Below are positions 45,111 to 53,663 of a DNA stretch of 64,000 bases, piece after piece. The translations under genes were made by a program, and so were the position numbers. The notes under the pieces were generated by a model. It was given only the letters and a program-made list of their open reading frames with translations, did not search any database and was not told the origin of the DNA. Within the stretch, counting starts at the first letter, position 1; every line of letters starts with the position of its first letter. Origin of the DNA: Chitinophagales bacterium. Its GTDB lineage: Bacteria > Bacteroidota > Bacteroidia > Chitinophagales > Chitinophagaceae. The stretch lies in contig JAATGJ010000038.1 of NCBI GenBank assembly GCA_015654695.1, forward strand, positions 20,286-84,285. The letters run 5' to 3'.

Positions 45111-46250
45111 ATGTCAGACCACCTCAATATTTCCGATTTTCTTTCTCCTGTCAATCTTCAGCAGGTATCACAGGATGAAGCCTATAAAGATGGTCAGCTA
45201 GGAAGTAGCATAGCCATCTATACTGAAGATGAATTTCCTGACCTGGATGATGTACAGATAGTAATCGTCGGTTGCGGTGAGCAACGCGGTACCGGGATCA
45301 TCCATACAGACAGTGATGCACCTGATGTAATACGCCGGCAGTTTTATTCCTTGTACTACTGGCACACTGATATAAAGATCGCTGATGTGGGTAATATCCA
45401 GACCGGAGCATTATATACTGATTCTTATGCTGCATTGAAAACAGTGGTACAGGAACTGATGGGCGATGGAAAAACGGTGATCATTCTCGGTGGCTCGCAT
45501 GATCTTACCCTGTCACAGTATCATGCTTACGCCGAAAAGAAAAAACCCATTGAAGCCTCCTGTATAGATTCACTGATAGACCTGAATATTGATTCACCTT
45601 TTCATCATGAAAATTTTTTAATGGAAATGCTGACGGGCGAACCCAATTATATCCGTCATTATAATCATATCGGATTCCAGAGTTATTATGTACACCCGCG
45701 AATGCTGGAAACCATGGATAAGCTCCGCTTCGATTGCTTCCGCCTGGGAAGTGTAAAAGAAGCCATTGATGAAATGGAACCCGTCATCCGTAACAGTAAT
45801 CTTGTGAGTTTTGATATATCGGCCATCGCCCATGCATTTGCCCCGGCCAGTTCAGTTTCTCCCAACGGGCTTACCGGCGAAGAAGCCTGTACCCTGCTCC
45901 GCTATGCAGGTATGAGTCCCAATGTCAATAGTATTGGCATCTATGGATATAAGCCCGCTTATGATAAAGACGACCTGACCGCCAAACAGATCAGCCACAT
46001 GCTCTGGTATATACTCGATGGGCGCAGCCGCGGCAAACGCGAAGCAAAAACAGATGAAAGGGATTCTTTCAATGAATACCACATGGCATTCGCTGAAGTG
46101 GACACTACTTTTTTGCAAAGTAAAAAAACAGGGCGCTGGTGGATGCAGTTACCTGACAAACGTTTTATCGCTTGTAGTTATAAAGATTATTTGCTGGCCA
46201 GCAGTAACGAGATACCCGAAAGATGGCTGAGAGCGCAGGAGAGAAGTTGA
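45111..46250 (+). CDS. Arginase/formimidoylglutamase family protein with altered metal site
   Basis: A 379-residue ureohydrolase-fold protein of the kind annotated formimidoylglutamase in Bacteroidota. The manganese motifs are only partly kept: GGSHDL where GGDHS is usual (His kept), CIDSLIDLNID where DAHxD is usual (His replaced by Leu) and VSFDISAIAHAF where SFDxDxxDP is usual (second Asp replaced by Ser, and DP by AH). Four of six ligands remain by this count. A catalytic role is therefore doubtful, and it may bind rather than hydrolyse. It starts at ATG 45111 close to its promoter box. Confidence 0.85.
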   Translation: MSDHLNISDFLSPVNLQQVSQDEAYKDGQLGSSIAIYTEDEFPDLDDVQIVIVGCGEQRGTGIIHTDSDAPDVIRRQFYSLYYWHTDIKIADVGNIQTGALYTDSYAALKTVVQELMGDGKTVIILGGSHDLTLSQYHAYAEKKKPIEASCIDSLIDLNIDSPFHHENFLMEMLTGEPNYIRHYNHIGFQSYYVHPRMLETMDKLRFDCFRLGSVKEAIDEMEPVIRNSNLVSFDISAIAHAFAPASSVSPNGLTGEEACTLLRYAGMSPNVNSIGIYGYKPAYDKDDLTAKQISHMLWYILDGRSRGKREAKTDERDSFNEYHMAFAEVDTTFLQSKKTGRWWMQLPDKRFIACSYKDYLLASSNEIPERWLRAQERS

Positions 46251-46261
46251 AACCCTCTGTC

Positions 46262-46275
46262 TCCCTAAAGGGAGG
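46262..46275. repeat. Short palindrome after the arginase-family gene
   Basis: CTCCC and GGGAG form a five-base stem around TAAA. The weak stem and the lack of a T run make terminator function uncertain. Confidence 0.4.
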
Positions 46276-46340
46276 ACTTAGATCGGCAACTCCTTTTTCT
46301 TTTGATAAGTTCTTTAATGAAGTTAGTTAAATGATTGTGT

Positions 46341-46440
46341 AGCCAACGGCATTATTACTATCAGCTTTCGTTGCAGTTTATCCAGAACACTGAGTAAAGC
46401 GAAGTGAAAGGGCACTCTTCAACTTTCTGTTCGTTATTCA
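46341..46440 (+). repeat. Dispersed repeat family 1, copy B
   Basis: CGGCATTATTACTATCAGC, CGTTGCAGTTTATCC, AAAGCGAAG and GGGCACTCTT occur in the same order as in copy A at 23855. The gap between arginase and oxidoreductase genes is almost filled by it. Confidence 0.6.
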
Positions 46441-46475
46441 AATAAAAATATTCAATACCCAATCTTTACTATTAA

Positions 46476-47531
46476 ATGTCTAAAAAAGCAACTATCATCA
46501 AAACGGGCATCTGTTCGTATGGCATGAGTGGTAAACTGTTTCATGCCCCTTTCATCGAAGCCCATCCGGGATGTGACTTATCTGCTATCGTTGAAAGAAA
46601 TAAGGATGACTCAAGAGAAAGATATCCCGGGTCAAAGCTCTACCGTTCAGTAGAAGAATTAATCGCTGATAAGGAACTGCAACTTATTGTTGTCAATACA
46701 CCTACTCATTTACATTTTGAGCAGGTAAGAATGGCGTTGCTGGCAGGCAAGCATGTAGTGGTAGAAAAACCTTTTACCATTACGGTAAAAGAAGCCGAAG
46801 AATTAACCGCATTGGCGAAAAACCAAAAACTGCAACTAAGCATTTATCAAAACCGGCGGTATGATGGCGACTATCGTGCTGTAAAAAAAGTGGTAGAAGA
46901 AAAATTATTGGGTGAATTGAGAGAAGTGGAGATCAGGTATGACCGGTACCGTCCCGGGTATAGCGGTAAGCCGCATAAAGAAGGAGATATGCCCGGCGCA
47001 GGCATCATTTATGATCTGAGCCCGCACTTAGTGGACCAGGCCTTGCAATTATTCGGCTGGCCTAAAGCGTTGTTTGCAGATGTATGGAAAATGCGGGATG
47101 ATGTAGTCCCACCCGATTATTTTGAAATGCTTTTTTATTATGACAAATTCCGGGTGCGTTTAAAAGCTACCTGCATCTGCCGCGAATCAGTACCGGGCTA
47201 TATGCTGCATGGTATGAAAGGAAGTTTTTTACAGCAGCGATCAGATATGCAGGAGCAGCAACTCCTTGCCGGCGATACCCCTTCATTGGAAACATGGTGT
47301 GCTGCACCTTCGCAACCAGATGGATTATTACATACAGAGATCAACGGCCAGGTGATCTGTAAACAACAAACATCTTCTGCAGGTAACTATATGGGCTATT
47401 ATGATGATATCTATAAATCATTAACCGGAAAAGGACCTAATCCGGTTCCTCCGGAAGACGGGATCAAAACAATACGCATTATTGAAGCGGCGTTAGAAAG
47501 TGCGAAAGCGGGAAGAGTAGTAGAGTTATAA
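46476..47531 (+). CDS. Gfo/Idh/MocA family oxidoreductase
   Basis: A 351-residue NAD(P)-dependent oxidoreductase. The N-terminal Rossmann domain shows TGICSYGMSGKLFHAPFI, ELIADKELQLIVVNTPTH and the signature VVVEKPFTITV with the catalytic Lys (EKP motif). The C-terminal alpha/beta domain has the His in IYDLSPHLVDQALQLFG. Such enzymes act on sugars, inositol or biliverdin; the substrate is unknown. It is followed by the PBP4-like gene. Confidence 0.93.
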   Translation: MSKKATIIKTGICSYGMSGKLFHAPFIEAHPGCDLSAIVERNKDDSRERYPGSKLYRSVEELIADKELQLIVVNTPTHLHFEQVRMALLAGKHVVVEKPFTITVKEAEELTALAKNQKLQLSIYQNRRYDGDYRAVKKVVEEKLLGELREVEIRYDRYRPGYSGKPHKEGDMPGAGIIYDLSPHLVDQALQLFGWPKALFADVWKMRDDVVPPDYFEMLFYYDKFRVRLKATCICRESVPGYMLHGMKGSFLQQRSDMQEQQLLAGDTPSLETWCAAPSQPDGLLHTEINGQVICKQQTSSAGNYMGYYDDIYKSLTGKGPNPVPPEDGIKTIRIIEAALESAKAGRVVEL

Positions 47532-47559
47532 ACTTCTAAGAAAAAAGTCAAAATTAAAA

Positions 47560-49062
47560 ATGCAAATGATGGGTGTATCAGGTTTATCACGATCCCGTTC
47601 CTGGTTTTTACTTTTTATTTTTGCATTCTTAACTGTCGCTTGTTCTGTTCAAAAGCAAATAGCAAAATCTGCTAAAGAAAATGTATTAAACATTCCCGCT
47701 TTGCAATCCGCCCATATTGGTATCAGCATTTACGAACCGGAAAACAACAGGTATTGGTTCAATTACCAGGGTGATAAATATTTTGTACCCGCCAGTAATA
47801 CAAAAATCCCTACTTGTTATGCAGCGATGAAGTATCTGGGGGATAGTTTGGTGGGGTTGAGGTATGGATTTTCAGAACCCGATCCATGGTTATTAGCTAT
47901 TCAACCGACCGGTGATCCTACATTTCTACATTCAGATTATAATAAACAACCCGTTTGGAATTTTCTTTCATTAAATGCTACAAAGTATAAAGAGCAAATT
48001 TCTATTCTCGATACCATTTGGCATGATACCCATTGGGGAAACGGATGGTCGTGGAATGATTATGATGCCTCTTATATGGCAGAGAGAAATTCAATACCGA
48101 TTTACGGAAATGTTATTGATATTAAATTAAACAACATATCAGAACGAAATATTAAAGATACCCTCTACCCTCAAGGGAACAGGATAACTATGTTTAAAAC
48201 ACAGAACTCTGTTTTTGATTCTATTATTAATAGAAATACTTATCTACTTTCCAAAAATGCTTTGCTTGAAAAGCAGCCAAATATTGAAATAAGAAGAAAC
48301 TTGTCAGAAAATATTTTTTGGCTGGATGAAGGACAAAAGAAATTTATAAACACTTCTATGCCATTTATAACTAATAGTACGAACGGTCCATGGAAGCTTA
48401 GTTACTTAACGACTTTAGATATTATTTCTGATAGTTTAAAATATAGATTTGGCCTTCTACTACCTCGTATAGGCGATACAACTTATTCTTATAAGGGTCC
48501 CGATAGTAGAACAGTATCAGTGACTATTAAAAAATGGCATAAAATCTATTCCCAACCCACCGACTCCCTTCTCAAACCCATGATGCACCGCAGCGATAAT
48601 TTTTTTGCAGAGCAAAGCTTATTAATGGTCAGCAATGAAAGACTCGGCATCATGAATGATGAAAAGATCATTGATACCTTATTAAAAACAGATTTCAAGG
48701 ATCTGCCGCAAAAACCAAGATGGGTGGATGGTTCTGGCCTCAGCCGCTATAACCTGTTTACGCCACTGGATTTTGTTACTATTCTTAATAAAATGAAGAA
48801 TGAATTCGGTATGGAACGTATCAAAGTTATTCTTCCTACCGGCGGCGAAGGGACAATCAGCAGTTATTACAAAACCGACAGCGGTTATATCTATGCCAAG
48901 ACCGGAACACTGAGCGGTGTCGTTTGCCTCAGTGGCTTTTTATATACAAAAAAGAATAAGCTGCTTGTTTTCTCTGTTCTCGTCAATAATCACCAGGCAT
49001 CCGCTACGGATGTAAGAAAGGCGGTGGAGAAATTCATAGTTGGAATACGAAATAAATACTAA
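47560..49062 (+). CDS. D-alanyl-D-alanine carboxypeptidase/endopeptidase (PBP4 type, S13)
   Basis: A 500-residue penicillin-binding protein of family S13. A lipoprotein signal peptide ends LTVACSVQ. The serine active-site motifs are present: SxxK in PASNTKIPT near residue 92, SxN in HRSDNFFAEQ near 347 and KTG in YAKTGTLSGV near 448. It trims or cuts cross-linked peptidoglycan in the periplasm. It follows the oxidoreductase in the same direction. Three in-frame ATGs (47560, 47566, 47569) make the first residues uncertain. Confidence 0.92.
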   Translation: MQMMGVSGLSRSRSWFLLFIFAFLTVACSVQKQIAKSAKENVLNIPALQSAHIGISIYEPENNRYWFNYQGDKYFVPASNTKIPTCYAAMKYLGDSLVGLRYGFSEPDPWLLAIQPTGDPTFLHSDYNKQPVWNFLSLNATKYKEQISILDTIWHDTHWGNGWSWNDYDASYMAERNSIPIYGNVIDIKLNNISERNIKDTLYPQGNRITMFKTQNSVFDSIINRNTYLLSKNALLEKQPNIEIRRNLSENIFWLDEGQKKFINTSMPFITNSTNGPWKLSYLTTLDIISDSLKYRFGLLLPRIGDTTYSYKGPDSRTVSVTIKKWHKIYSQPTDSLLKPMMHRSDNFFAEQSLLMVSNERLGIMNDEKIIDTLLKTDFKDLPQKPRWVDGSGLSRYNLFTPLDFVTILNKMKNEFGMERIKVILPTGGEGTISSYYKTDSGYIYAKTGTLSGVVCLSGFLYTKKNKLLVFSVLVNNHQASATDVRKAVEKFIVGIRNKY

Positions 49063-49156
49063 GCTACGAGCCCGAAGCAGAAAAGGAGATAAAGAGTCTA
49101 GCGTCTGTAGTTTGAAGACTCTTTTTCTTCTTTTTCACTGTTTTATTCTCTTAGTT
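49060..49156. repeat. AGCTAAGAG family, copy 2, with terminator-like hairpin
   Basis: Just after the PBP4 stop: GAGCCCGAAGCAGAAAAGG, then AAAGAGTCT (49091-49099) and AGACTCTTT (49116-49124) as perfect nine-base arms, followed by a T-rich stretch TTCTTCTTTTTC. The stem plus T run could end the PBP4 transcript. The repeat matches 53540-53600 over more than 45 bases. Confidence 0.65.
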
Positions 49157-49207
49157 TACCCAACCCTTTTGCCTTTCCCGCAGTATATGAGATGAAATCA
49201 CCGGTTT

Positions 49208-50122
49208 ATGAAAAGATTTCTCTTCCTCTCTTCAATTATTGCTGTTGTGATAGGTTGCCAGAAAGAGCTGAGCCATTCATCCAGTTCATACAATTATCAA
49301 TCGCTCAGCGAATTTTTTGAAAAGAACCAAAAGCCTTCTCAAACATTTTCGCAGAACAGCTCAAATATTATTTCCCTGCAAACAAACAAAGGAACTAAGA
49401 TCATTTTCCAGCCTAACTCCTTTATTACACTGAATGACCAGCCCGTAACAGGCGATATCTCGATTGAAGTAAAAGAAATACTGACTCCATCAGAAATGAT
49501 ACTGAACAGGACGCTGACAGTATCCAATGGCCAGCCTATTGAATCGGGCGGCGAATTCTTTGTAAGAGTGACAAAAAACGGGCAGGAGCTGAAACTGGCG
49601 CCTGGCTATGGTATGCAGATTAAATTACCTTCTCTCGGAGTATCTATGAATAATATGCAGGTTTTTAACGGCCAGGTAAATAATGCAGATGCAGGAAATA
49701 AAGTGAACTGGGTTCCCAATACCAACCCCGGTAATGCGGTGATCGTTGACACTTTCGGCCTTTCCCGCACTTTATTTGCAGATAGCGTAAACTGGATCAA
49801 CTGCGACCGTTTTTTAAACGACCCAAGGATCAATTATACTGTCAATCCCGGTAATATAAGCGGCCTGGACAGCCTTACGGTTGTTGTACACTTTACAGGA
49901 CGCAATTCAGTTATATCAATGCCCTGGAATAGTACAGCATTAAAATTCTATTCCCAGTCGCTGATAGCCTCCGATGCCACGGTTATCGGTATTGGCATCA
50001 GGGATCATAAGATACTGGCTTCAATAGTGCCTGTTACTTTGCAAAATGATCAATCCATTACTTTAAATCTTTTACCCATCACTGAGGCACAGCTAAAAGA
50101 AAGACTGGTTTTGCTTCATTAA
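49208..50122 (+). CDS. Lipoprotein of unknown function upstream of the PKD/T9SS gene
   Basis: A 304-residue lipoprotein: signal peptide (residues 1-16) with lipobox VVIGC. The mature protein is Ser/Asn-rich at first, then beta-rich, with a segment (FQPNSFITLNDQPVTGDISIEVKEIL) resembling the periplasmic/outer-membrane linker pattern of Bacteroidota surface proteins. It lies 24 bases before the PKD protein and is probably transcribed with it. Function unknown. Confidence 0.75.
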   Translation: MKRFLFLSSIIAVVIGCQKELSHSSSSYNYQSLSEFFEKNQKPSQTFSQNSSNIISLQTNKGTKIIFQPNSFITLNDQPVTGDISIEVKEILTPSEMILNRTLTVSNGQPIESGGEFFVRVTKNGQELKLAPGYGMQIKLPSLGVSMNNMQVFNGQVNNADAGNKVNWVPNTNPGNAVIVDTFGLSRTLFADSVNWINCDRFLNDPRINYTVNPGNISGLDSLTVVVHFTGRNSVISMPWNSTALKFYSQSLIASDATVIGIGIRDHKILASIVPVTLQNDQSITLNLLPITEAQLKERLVLLH

Positions 50123-50146
50123 TATAACAATCAACAAACTATTATC

Positions 50147-51493
50147 ATGAGAAAATTAATATCATTTGTGTTTATTCTTTCCTGCGTCAATATAAAAGTA
50201 AAAGCACAATGCGATGCAGCCTTTACATTTTCTGTTAACCTGGCGACCGCCCAGTTCCAGGCCACAAACGCCAATGTCAACTACCGGCATTACTGGTTAT
50301 TGGGAGATGGAACCAATGGCTTTGGCACCGGCATCTCACACACTTACTCTTTCCCGGGAACATATACTGTCACACATATACTTGCCGATTCTGTTAATCA
50401 ATGCAGTGACACCACTCAACAGTTAATAGGAATAAATATTCCTGTCACCTGCCAGTCAAATTTGTCTTTGACAAGGGATTCATCCAATTTTTCTCTTTAT
50501 TATTTTAATGCTATGCCACAAGTCACCGGTGATACTGCCATGTTTTATTACTGGAAAATTGACGGAATAAGTCTCCCGCTGCCCGCTACAACCAGTTCTT
50601 TTAGCCAGGTATTGACTCCCGGTATTCATTACATTTGCCTGACGATTTTTACCACTACTGGCTGCACTTCTTCTCTGTGTCATACTATAATCGTAACTAC
50701 TCCGCCTCCGTGCGCTTTGACTGCTTCATTCACTTATACAACCTTTGCTTCCAATTCAAAACAGTTCAACTTTACTCCTGATCCTTTATCAAATGAATTA
50801 CGATATGACTGGAATTTTGGCGATGGCCATTCCTCTTCCCTGGCAAACCCGGTTCATACGTATAGCCAGGCAGGAACTTATAATGTAAGATTAATTATTA
50901 CCGATACTATCCCAGGCTGTCGTGATTCTGTGTGGCAAAATCTGCAAGTGCATGGGACGGGAGATAGTTGCGCTGCTTCATACACCTATACAGCAAATCC
51001 TGTTCACCCCAACCAAATTACTTTTACAGCAATAAGCAATCAAACGATTACATCACAAACCTGGCGTATTTATCATTGGACCAACTCCTTTTATGATTCA
51101 ATCATTATTACTGCCAATAATCCAACTTACACATTTACAGATACCGGTTACTATTATACCTGTCTTTTTATTACAACGAATACCGGTTGCAGCAACTGGT
51201 TTTGCTGGGGCCTTTATATTGATAGTGTAGCCGGATTGCCGGGCGGAAGAATACCTTCCTATCCTAATCCTGCAAGCAATACGGTTAATTTACGCCTCCG
51301 GCTTGAACAACAAAACAGGATCAATATAACAGTATATAATATGTCGGGGAATGCCGTGTATAAAACGCAAAAACAAGGCTTTGCTGGTAATAATGAAATA
51401 AACATCCCTGTACAGCAACTTAATTCAGGGCAATATTTTATTGACATACAATACGGCAACCAGCGAAAGCGAAGTATATTCCAGAAATTGTAG
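50147..51493 (+). CDS. PKD-domain protein with type IX secretion C-terminal sorting signal
   Basis: A 448-residue secreted protein. A signal peptide (about residues 1-21) is followed by PKD-like repeats, seen in HYWLLGDGTNGFGTG with SFPGTYTVTH, and WNFGDGHSSSLANPVHTYS. The last ~75 residues are a T9SS type A sorting domain: SYPNPASNTVNL, then NITVYNMSGNAVYKT and LNSGQYFIDI. It should cross the outer membrane through the type IX machinery and be anchored on the surface. A sigma factor gene follows 30 bases later. Confidence 0.9.
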   Translation: MRKLISFVFILSCVNIKVKAQCDAAFTFSVNLATAQFQATNANVNYRHYWLLGDGTNGFGTGISHTYSFPGTYTVTHILADSVNQCSDTTQQLIGINIPVTCQSNLSLTRDSSNFSLYYFNAMPQVTGDTAMFYYWKIDGISLPLPATTSSFSQVLTPGIHYICLTIFTTTGCTSSLCHTIIVTTPPPCALTASFTYTTFASNSKQFNFTPDPLSNELRYDWNFGDGHSSSLANPVHTYSQAGTYNVRLIITDTIPGCRDSVWQNLQVHGTGDSCAASYTYTANPVHPNQITFTAISNQTITSQTWRIYHWTNSFYDSIIITANNPTYTFTDTGYYYTCLFITTNTGCSNWFCWGLYIDSVAGLPGGRIPSYPNPASNTVNLRLRLEQQNRINITVYNMSGNAVYKTQKQGFAGNNEINIPVQQLNSGQYFIDIQYGNQRKRSIFQKL

Positions 51494-51523
51494 GAACATT
51501 TCCGGAAACGAAAGAAAAATTAT

Positions 51524-52072
51524 TTGATTAGCGAAGAACAAAACATAGATAGCATCATCAGCGGCTGCAAAGCCGGCAACCGCAAGGCCCAGGAGCAATT
51601 GTACAGGAGCTACTACAGGGCCATGATGAACCTTTGTCTCCGCTATACAAAAACTGAAACCGATGCTTTGGAAGTATTGAACACAGGTTTTTATAAAGTA
51701 TTTAAAAATATTCACCGGTATAATGCCGCAAAGGCTACACTCTATACATGGATGCGTACTGTTATCATAAACAGTTGTCTTGATTTTATTAAAGCAAAAC
51801 AAAGCAACATGGAAACCGGGGAACTGGCCCGGGCTGAGAGTGTTCATGTGCCGCCAGCCGTGATTGCAAAGATGTCCGCATAGGAAATTTTACTACTGGT
51901 GCGCCAACTGCCTCCTGCCACGCAAGCCGTTTTTAATTTATATGTAATGGAGGGATATAACCATATCGAAACCGGCGAAATGCTGGGTATCAGTGAAGGA
52001 ACCAGTAAATGGCATTTAAATGAAGCAAGAAAAAGGTTACAGAAAATGATAAATGAACAAACCATTCAATGA
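51524..52072 (+). pseudogene. ECF-type RNA polymerase sigma factor interrupted by an in-frame TAG
   Basis: An extracytoplasmic-function sigma factor, about 182 codons. Region 2 lies at about residues 12-80 (QEQLYRSYYRAMMNLCLRY, TLYTWMRTVIINSCLDF). The frame stops at TAG 51881-51883 after AKMSA, then continues in the same frame with EILLLVRQLPPATQAVFNLY and the region 4 helix-turn-helix (GEMLGISEGTSKWHLNEARK) to TGA at 52070-52072. That stop overlaps the next gene's ATG. The break falls between regions 2 and 4. The start is TTG 51524. A change from a CAG, GAG or AAG codon would explain the TAG; sequencing error is possible. Confidence 0.85.
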
Positions 52073-53571
52073 GTGATCGTTTACCATACGAAGAACAATT
52101 AGCACAGCAATGGAATGATCTTCCGGTGCCGGATGAGAATATGGCATGGGAGGATATGAAATACCGGCTGGAAAAAGATCATGACGACCGCATTATTCCT
52201 GTCTGGCTTCGTGGTTGCGGGCTATGGGGTTTATTGGCTGTTGTTTTGTTAGGATTGGGCTGGTGGCTGATGCGTCCGGATAAATGGGGAAATCAGAAAC
52301 AGGATACAGAAACGGTGGTGACAGTTGGTGAAAAAGAAAACACAGGCGACATTGAGAATAATATAAATACAGATGATTCAACACCTGTAATAAAAAGCAA
52401 AGTCGGAGAAAAAGCAACTGGTGAAGTGAAGGATGTTTCGAAGCTCTCTTCTGCTGATAGTTCTTTAACCAGTTTACATACCCGAAAAAAGAACTCTTTA
52501 CTAAAAAAAGAACAGAACCTTTCAGTACAGGTGACAAGCGCACAATCAAAAAAGAAAGAAACCGGCAGTAAGCAACAAAAAGGTAAAAGGATCATTGAAA
52601 AAAATAAGAACCCGAATAATAAAAAAGCACAAAAGCAAACGGAAAATGAACAGGTTGATATTTCCATACAACCGGGAATAAAGAATAAAGAAACCGGCAA
52701 TGAACCCGTTGAAACAAAGGACAAACCTTTTATAACCATCAGCGATTCACTATCCGTCACAAAAGTCAATTCAAGTAACTTGGATTCTATCCCTAAAATT
52801 TCCCCTGATTCGATACAGAAAAAAACAGAACTATCAACTGTAAAAGCAAATGAACAAAAAAAGGATAGTTCAAAACCTAAAACAACTTCCTTCAGCGCCG
52901 GCGTGGCCCTGCACCAGCTATTGCCCATAGATGGCCAAAAGTTCACCCCGTATAATTCGCTTGGCAGAAAAGGTTCGCTGGCCGATTATATTCCTTCGGT
53001 TTACGGAAGGATGTATAGAAACGATAAATGGTTTTTGCAATTGGAATTCCGTTACGGCGCACCGCAATACACAAAAGATCTGTTATACAGTCAACAAAGT
53101 TCCCTTGATACTATCGGGGCTAACAATCATACAATCATTACTTCCTATACACTTAAAAAAACGTTTTATCACCAACTACCTGTCACGTTCAATTATTTCG
53201 TTTTGCCCGATTGGTCTGCCGGTGGCGGTTTTGCATGGAATAAATTCTATAGCGGCATAACTGAACGGGATATCAACAGGAGAAATAATACAACTCAGGC
53301 TGATTCGGTATTCAGTAAAACAATCATCACAACCAGGAATGATACCAGCTCCGTTTTCGCCAAATCTTATTTTCAGTTATTATTTGAAACACAATACAGG
53401 TGGCGGCGCTTTTCTTTTGGTGCAAAATATTCATTCGGACTTCAGCCTTACATTAAATTTTCTTTGGGAGGAACTATACAGCGGGAAGAAAGAAACAGAT
53501 CATTCCAAATATTTCTTCGTTATGAATTATGGAAGTCAAAAGCTAAGAGCCCGAAGGAGAAAAGGAGATAA
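52069..53571 (+). CDS. Anti-sigma-like membrane protein with outer-membrane beta-barrel domain
   Basis: A 500-residue protein overlapping the sigma factor stop by four bases (ATGA), the layout of an anti-sigma partner. The N-terminal 50 residues are an acidic cytoplasmic segment (LPVPDENMAWEDMKYRLE) that could bind sigma. A membrane helix follows (about 53-69), then a long low-complexity Lys/Ser/Glu/Thr linker (about 75-275) and a beta-rich C-terminal domain like an outer-membrane barrel. The last residues (SKAKSPKEKRR) come from the AGCTAAGAG repeat. A protein spanning from cytoplasm to outer membrane is inferred from the layout. Confidence 0.8.
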   Translation: MSDRLPYEEQLAQQWNDLPVPDENMAWEDMKYRLEKDHDDRIIPVWLRGCGLWGLLAVVLLGLGWWLMRPDKWGNQKQDTETVVTVGEKENTGDIENNINTDDSTPVIKSKVGEKATGEVKDVSKLSSADSSLTSLHTRKKNSLLKKEQNLSVQVTSAQSKKKETGSKQQKGKRIIEKNKNPNNKKAQKQTENEQVDISIQPGIKNKETGNEPVETKDKPFITISDSLSVTKVNSSNLDSIPKISPDSIQKKTELSTVKANEQKKDSSKPKTTSFSAGVALHQLLPIDGQKFTPYNSLGRKGSLADYIPSVYGRMYRNDKWFLQLEFRYGAPQYTKDLLYSQQSSLDTIGANNHTIITSYTLKKTFYHQLPVTFNYFVLPDWSAGGGFAWNKFYSGITERDINRRNNTTQADSVFSKTIITTRNDTSSVFAKSYFQLLFETQYRWRRFSFGAKYSFGLQPYIKFSLGGTIQREERNRSFQIFLRYELWKSKAKSPKEKRR

Positions 53572-53663
53572 AGAGTTTAGCATCTGTAGTTTGAAGCTGT
53601 TTTACTAATTACGGGGATATTCGAACTGACTCTTTTTCTCTTTCCCTCTTTCTCCTCTTAGCC
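53540..53663. repeat. AGCTAAGAG family, copy 3 (end of the barrel gene and mutL gap)
   Basis: AGCTAAGAGCCCGAAGGAG at 53541-53559 is mirrored by TTTCTCCTCTTAGCCC at 53650-53665 in the same intergenic space, so both convergent genes end in a large inverted repeat that could act as a shared terminator. Confidence 0.65.

Noticed and set aside
15194..51883. Reassignment of TAA or TAG to an amino acid in this organism
   Set aside because: Both codons end normal, full-length genes in the window, so a general code change does not fit.
52293..52946. A 217-codon open frame on the minus strand opposite the anti-sigma-like gene
   Set aside because: It is rich in Phe, Ser and Cys, as expected from the antisense of a Lys/Glu/Ser-rich linker.
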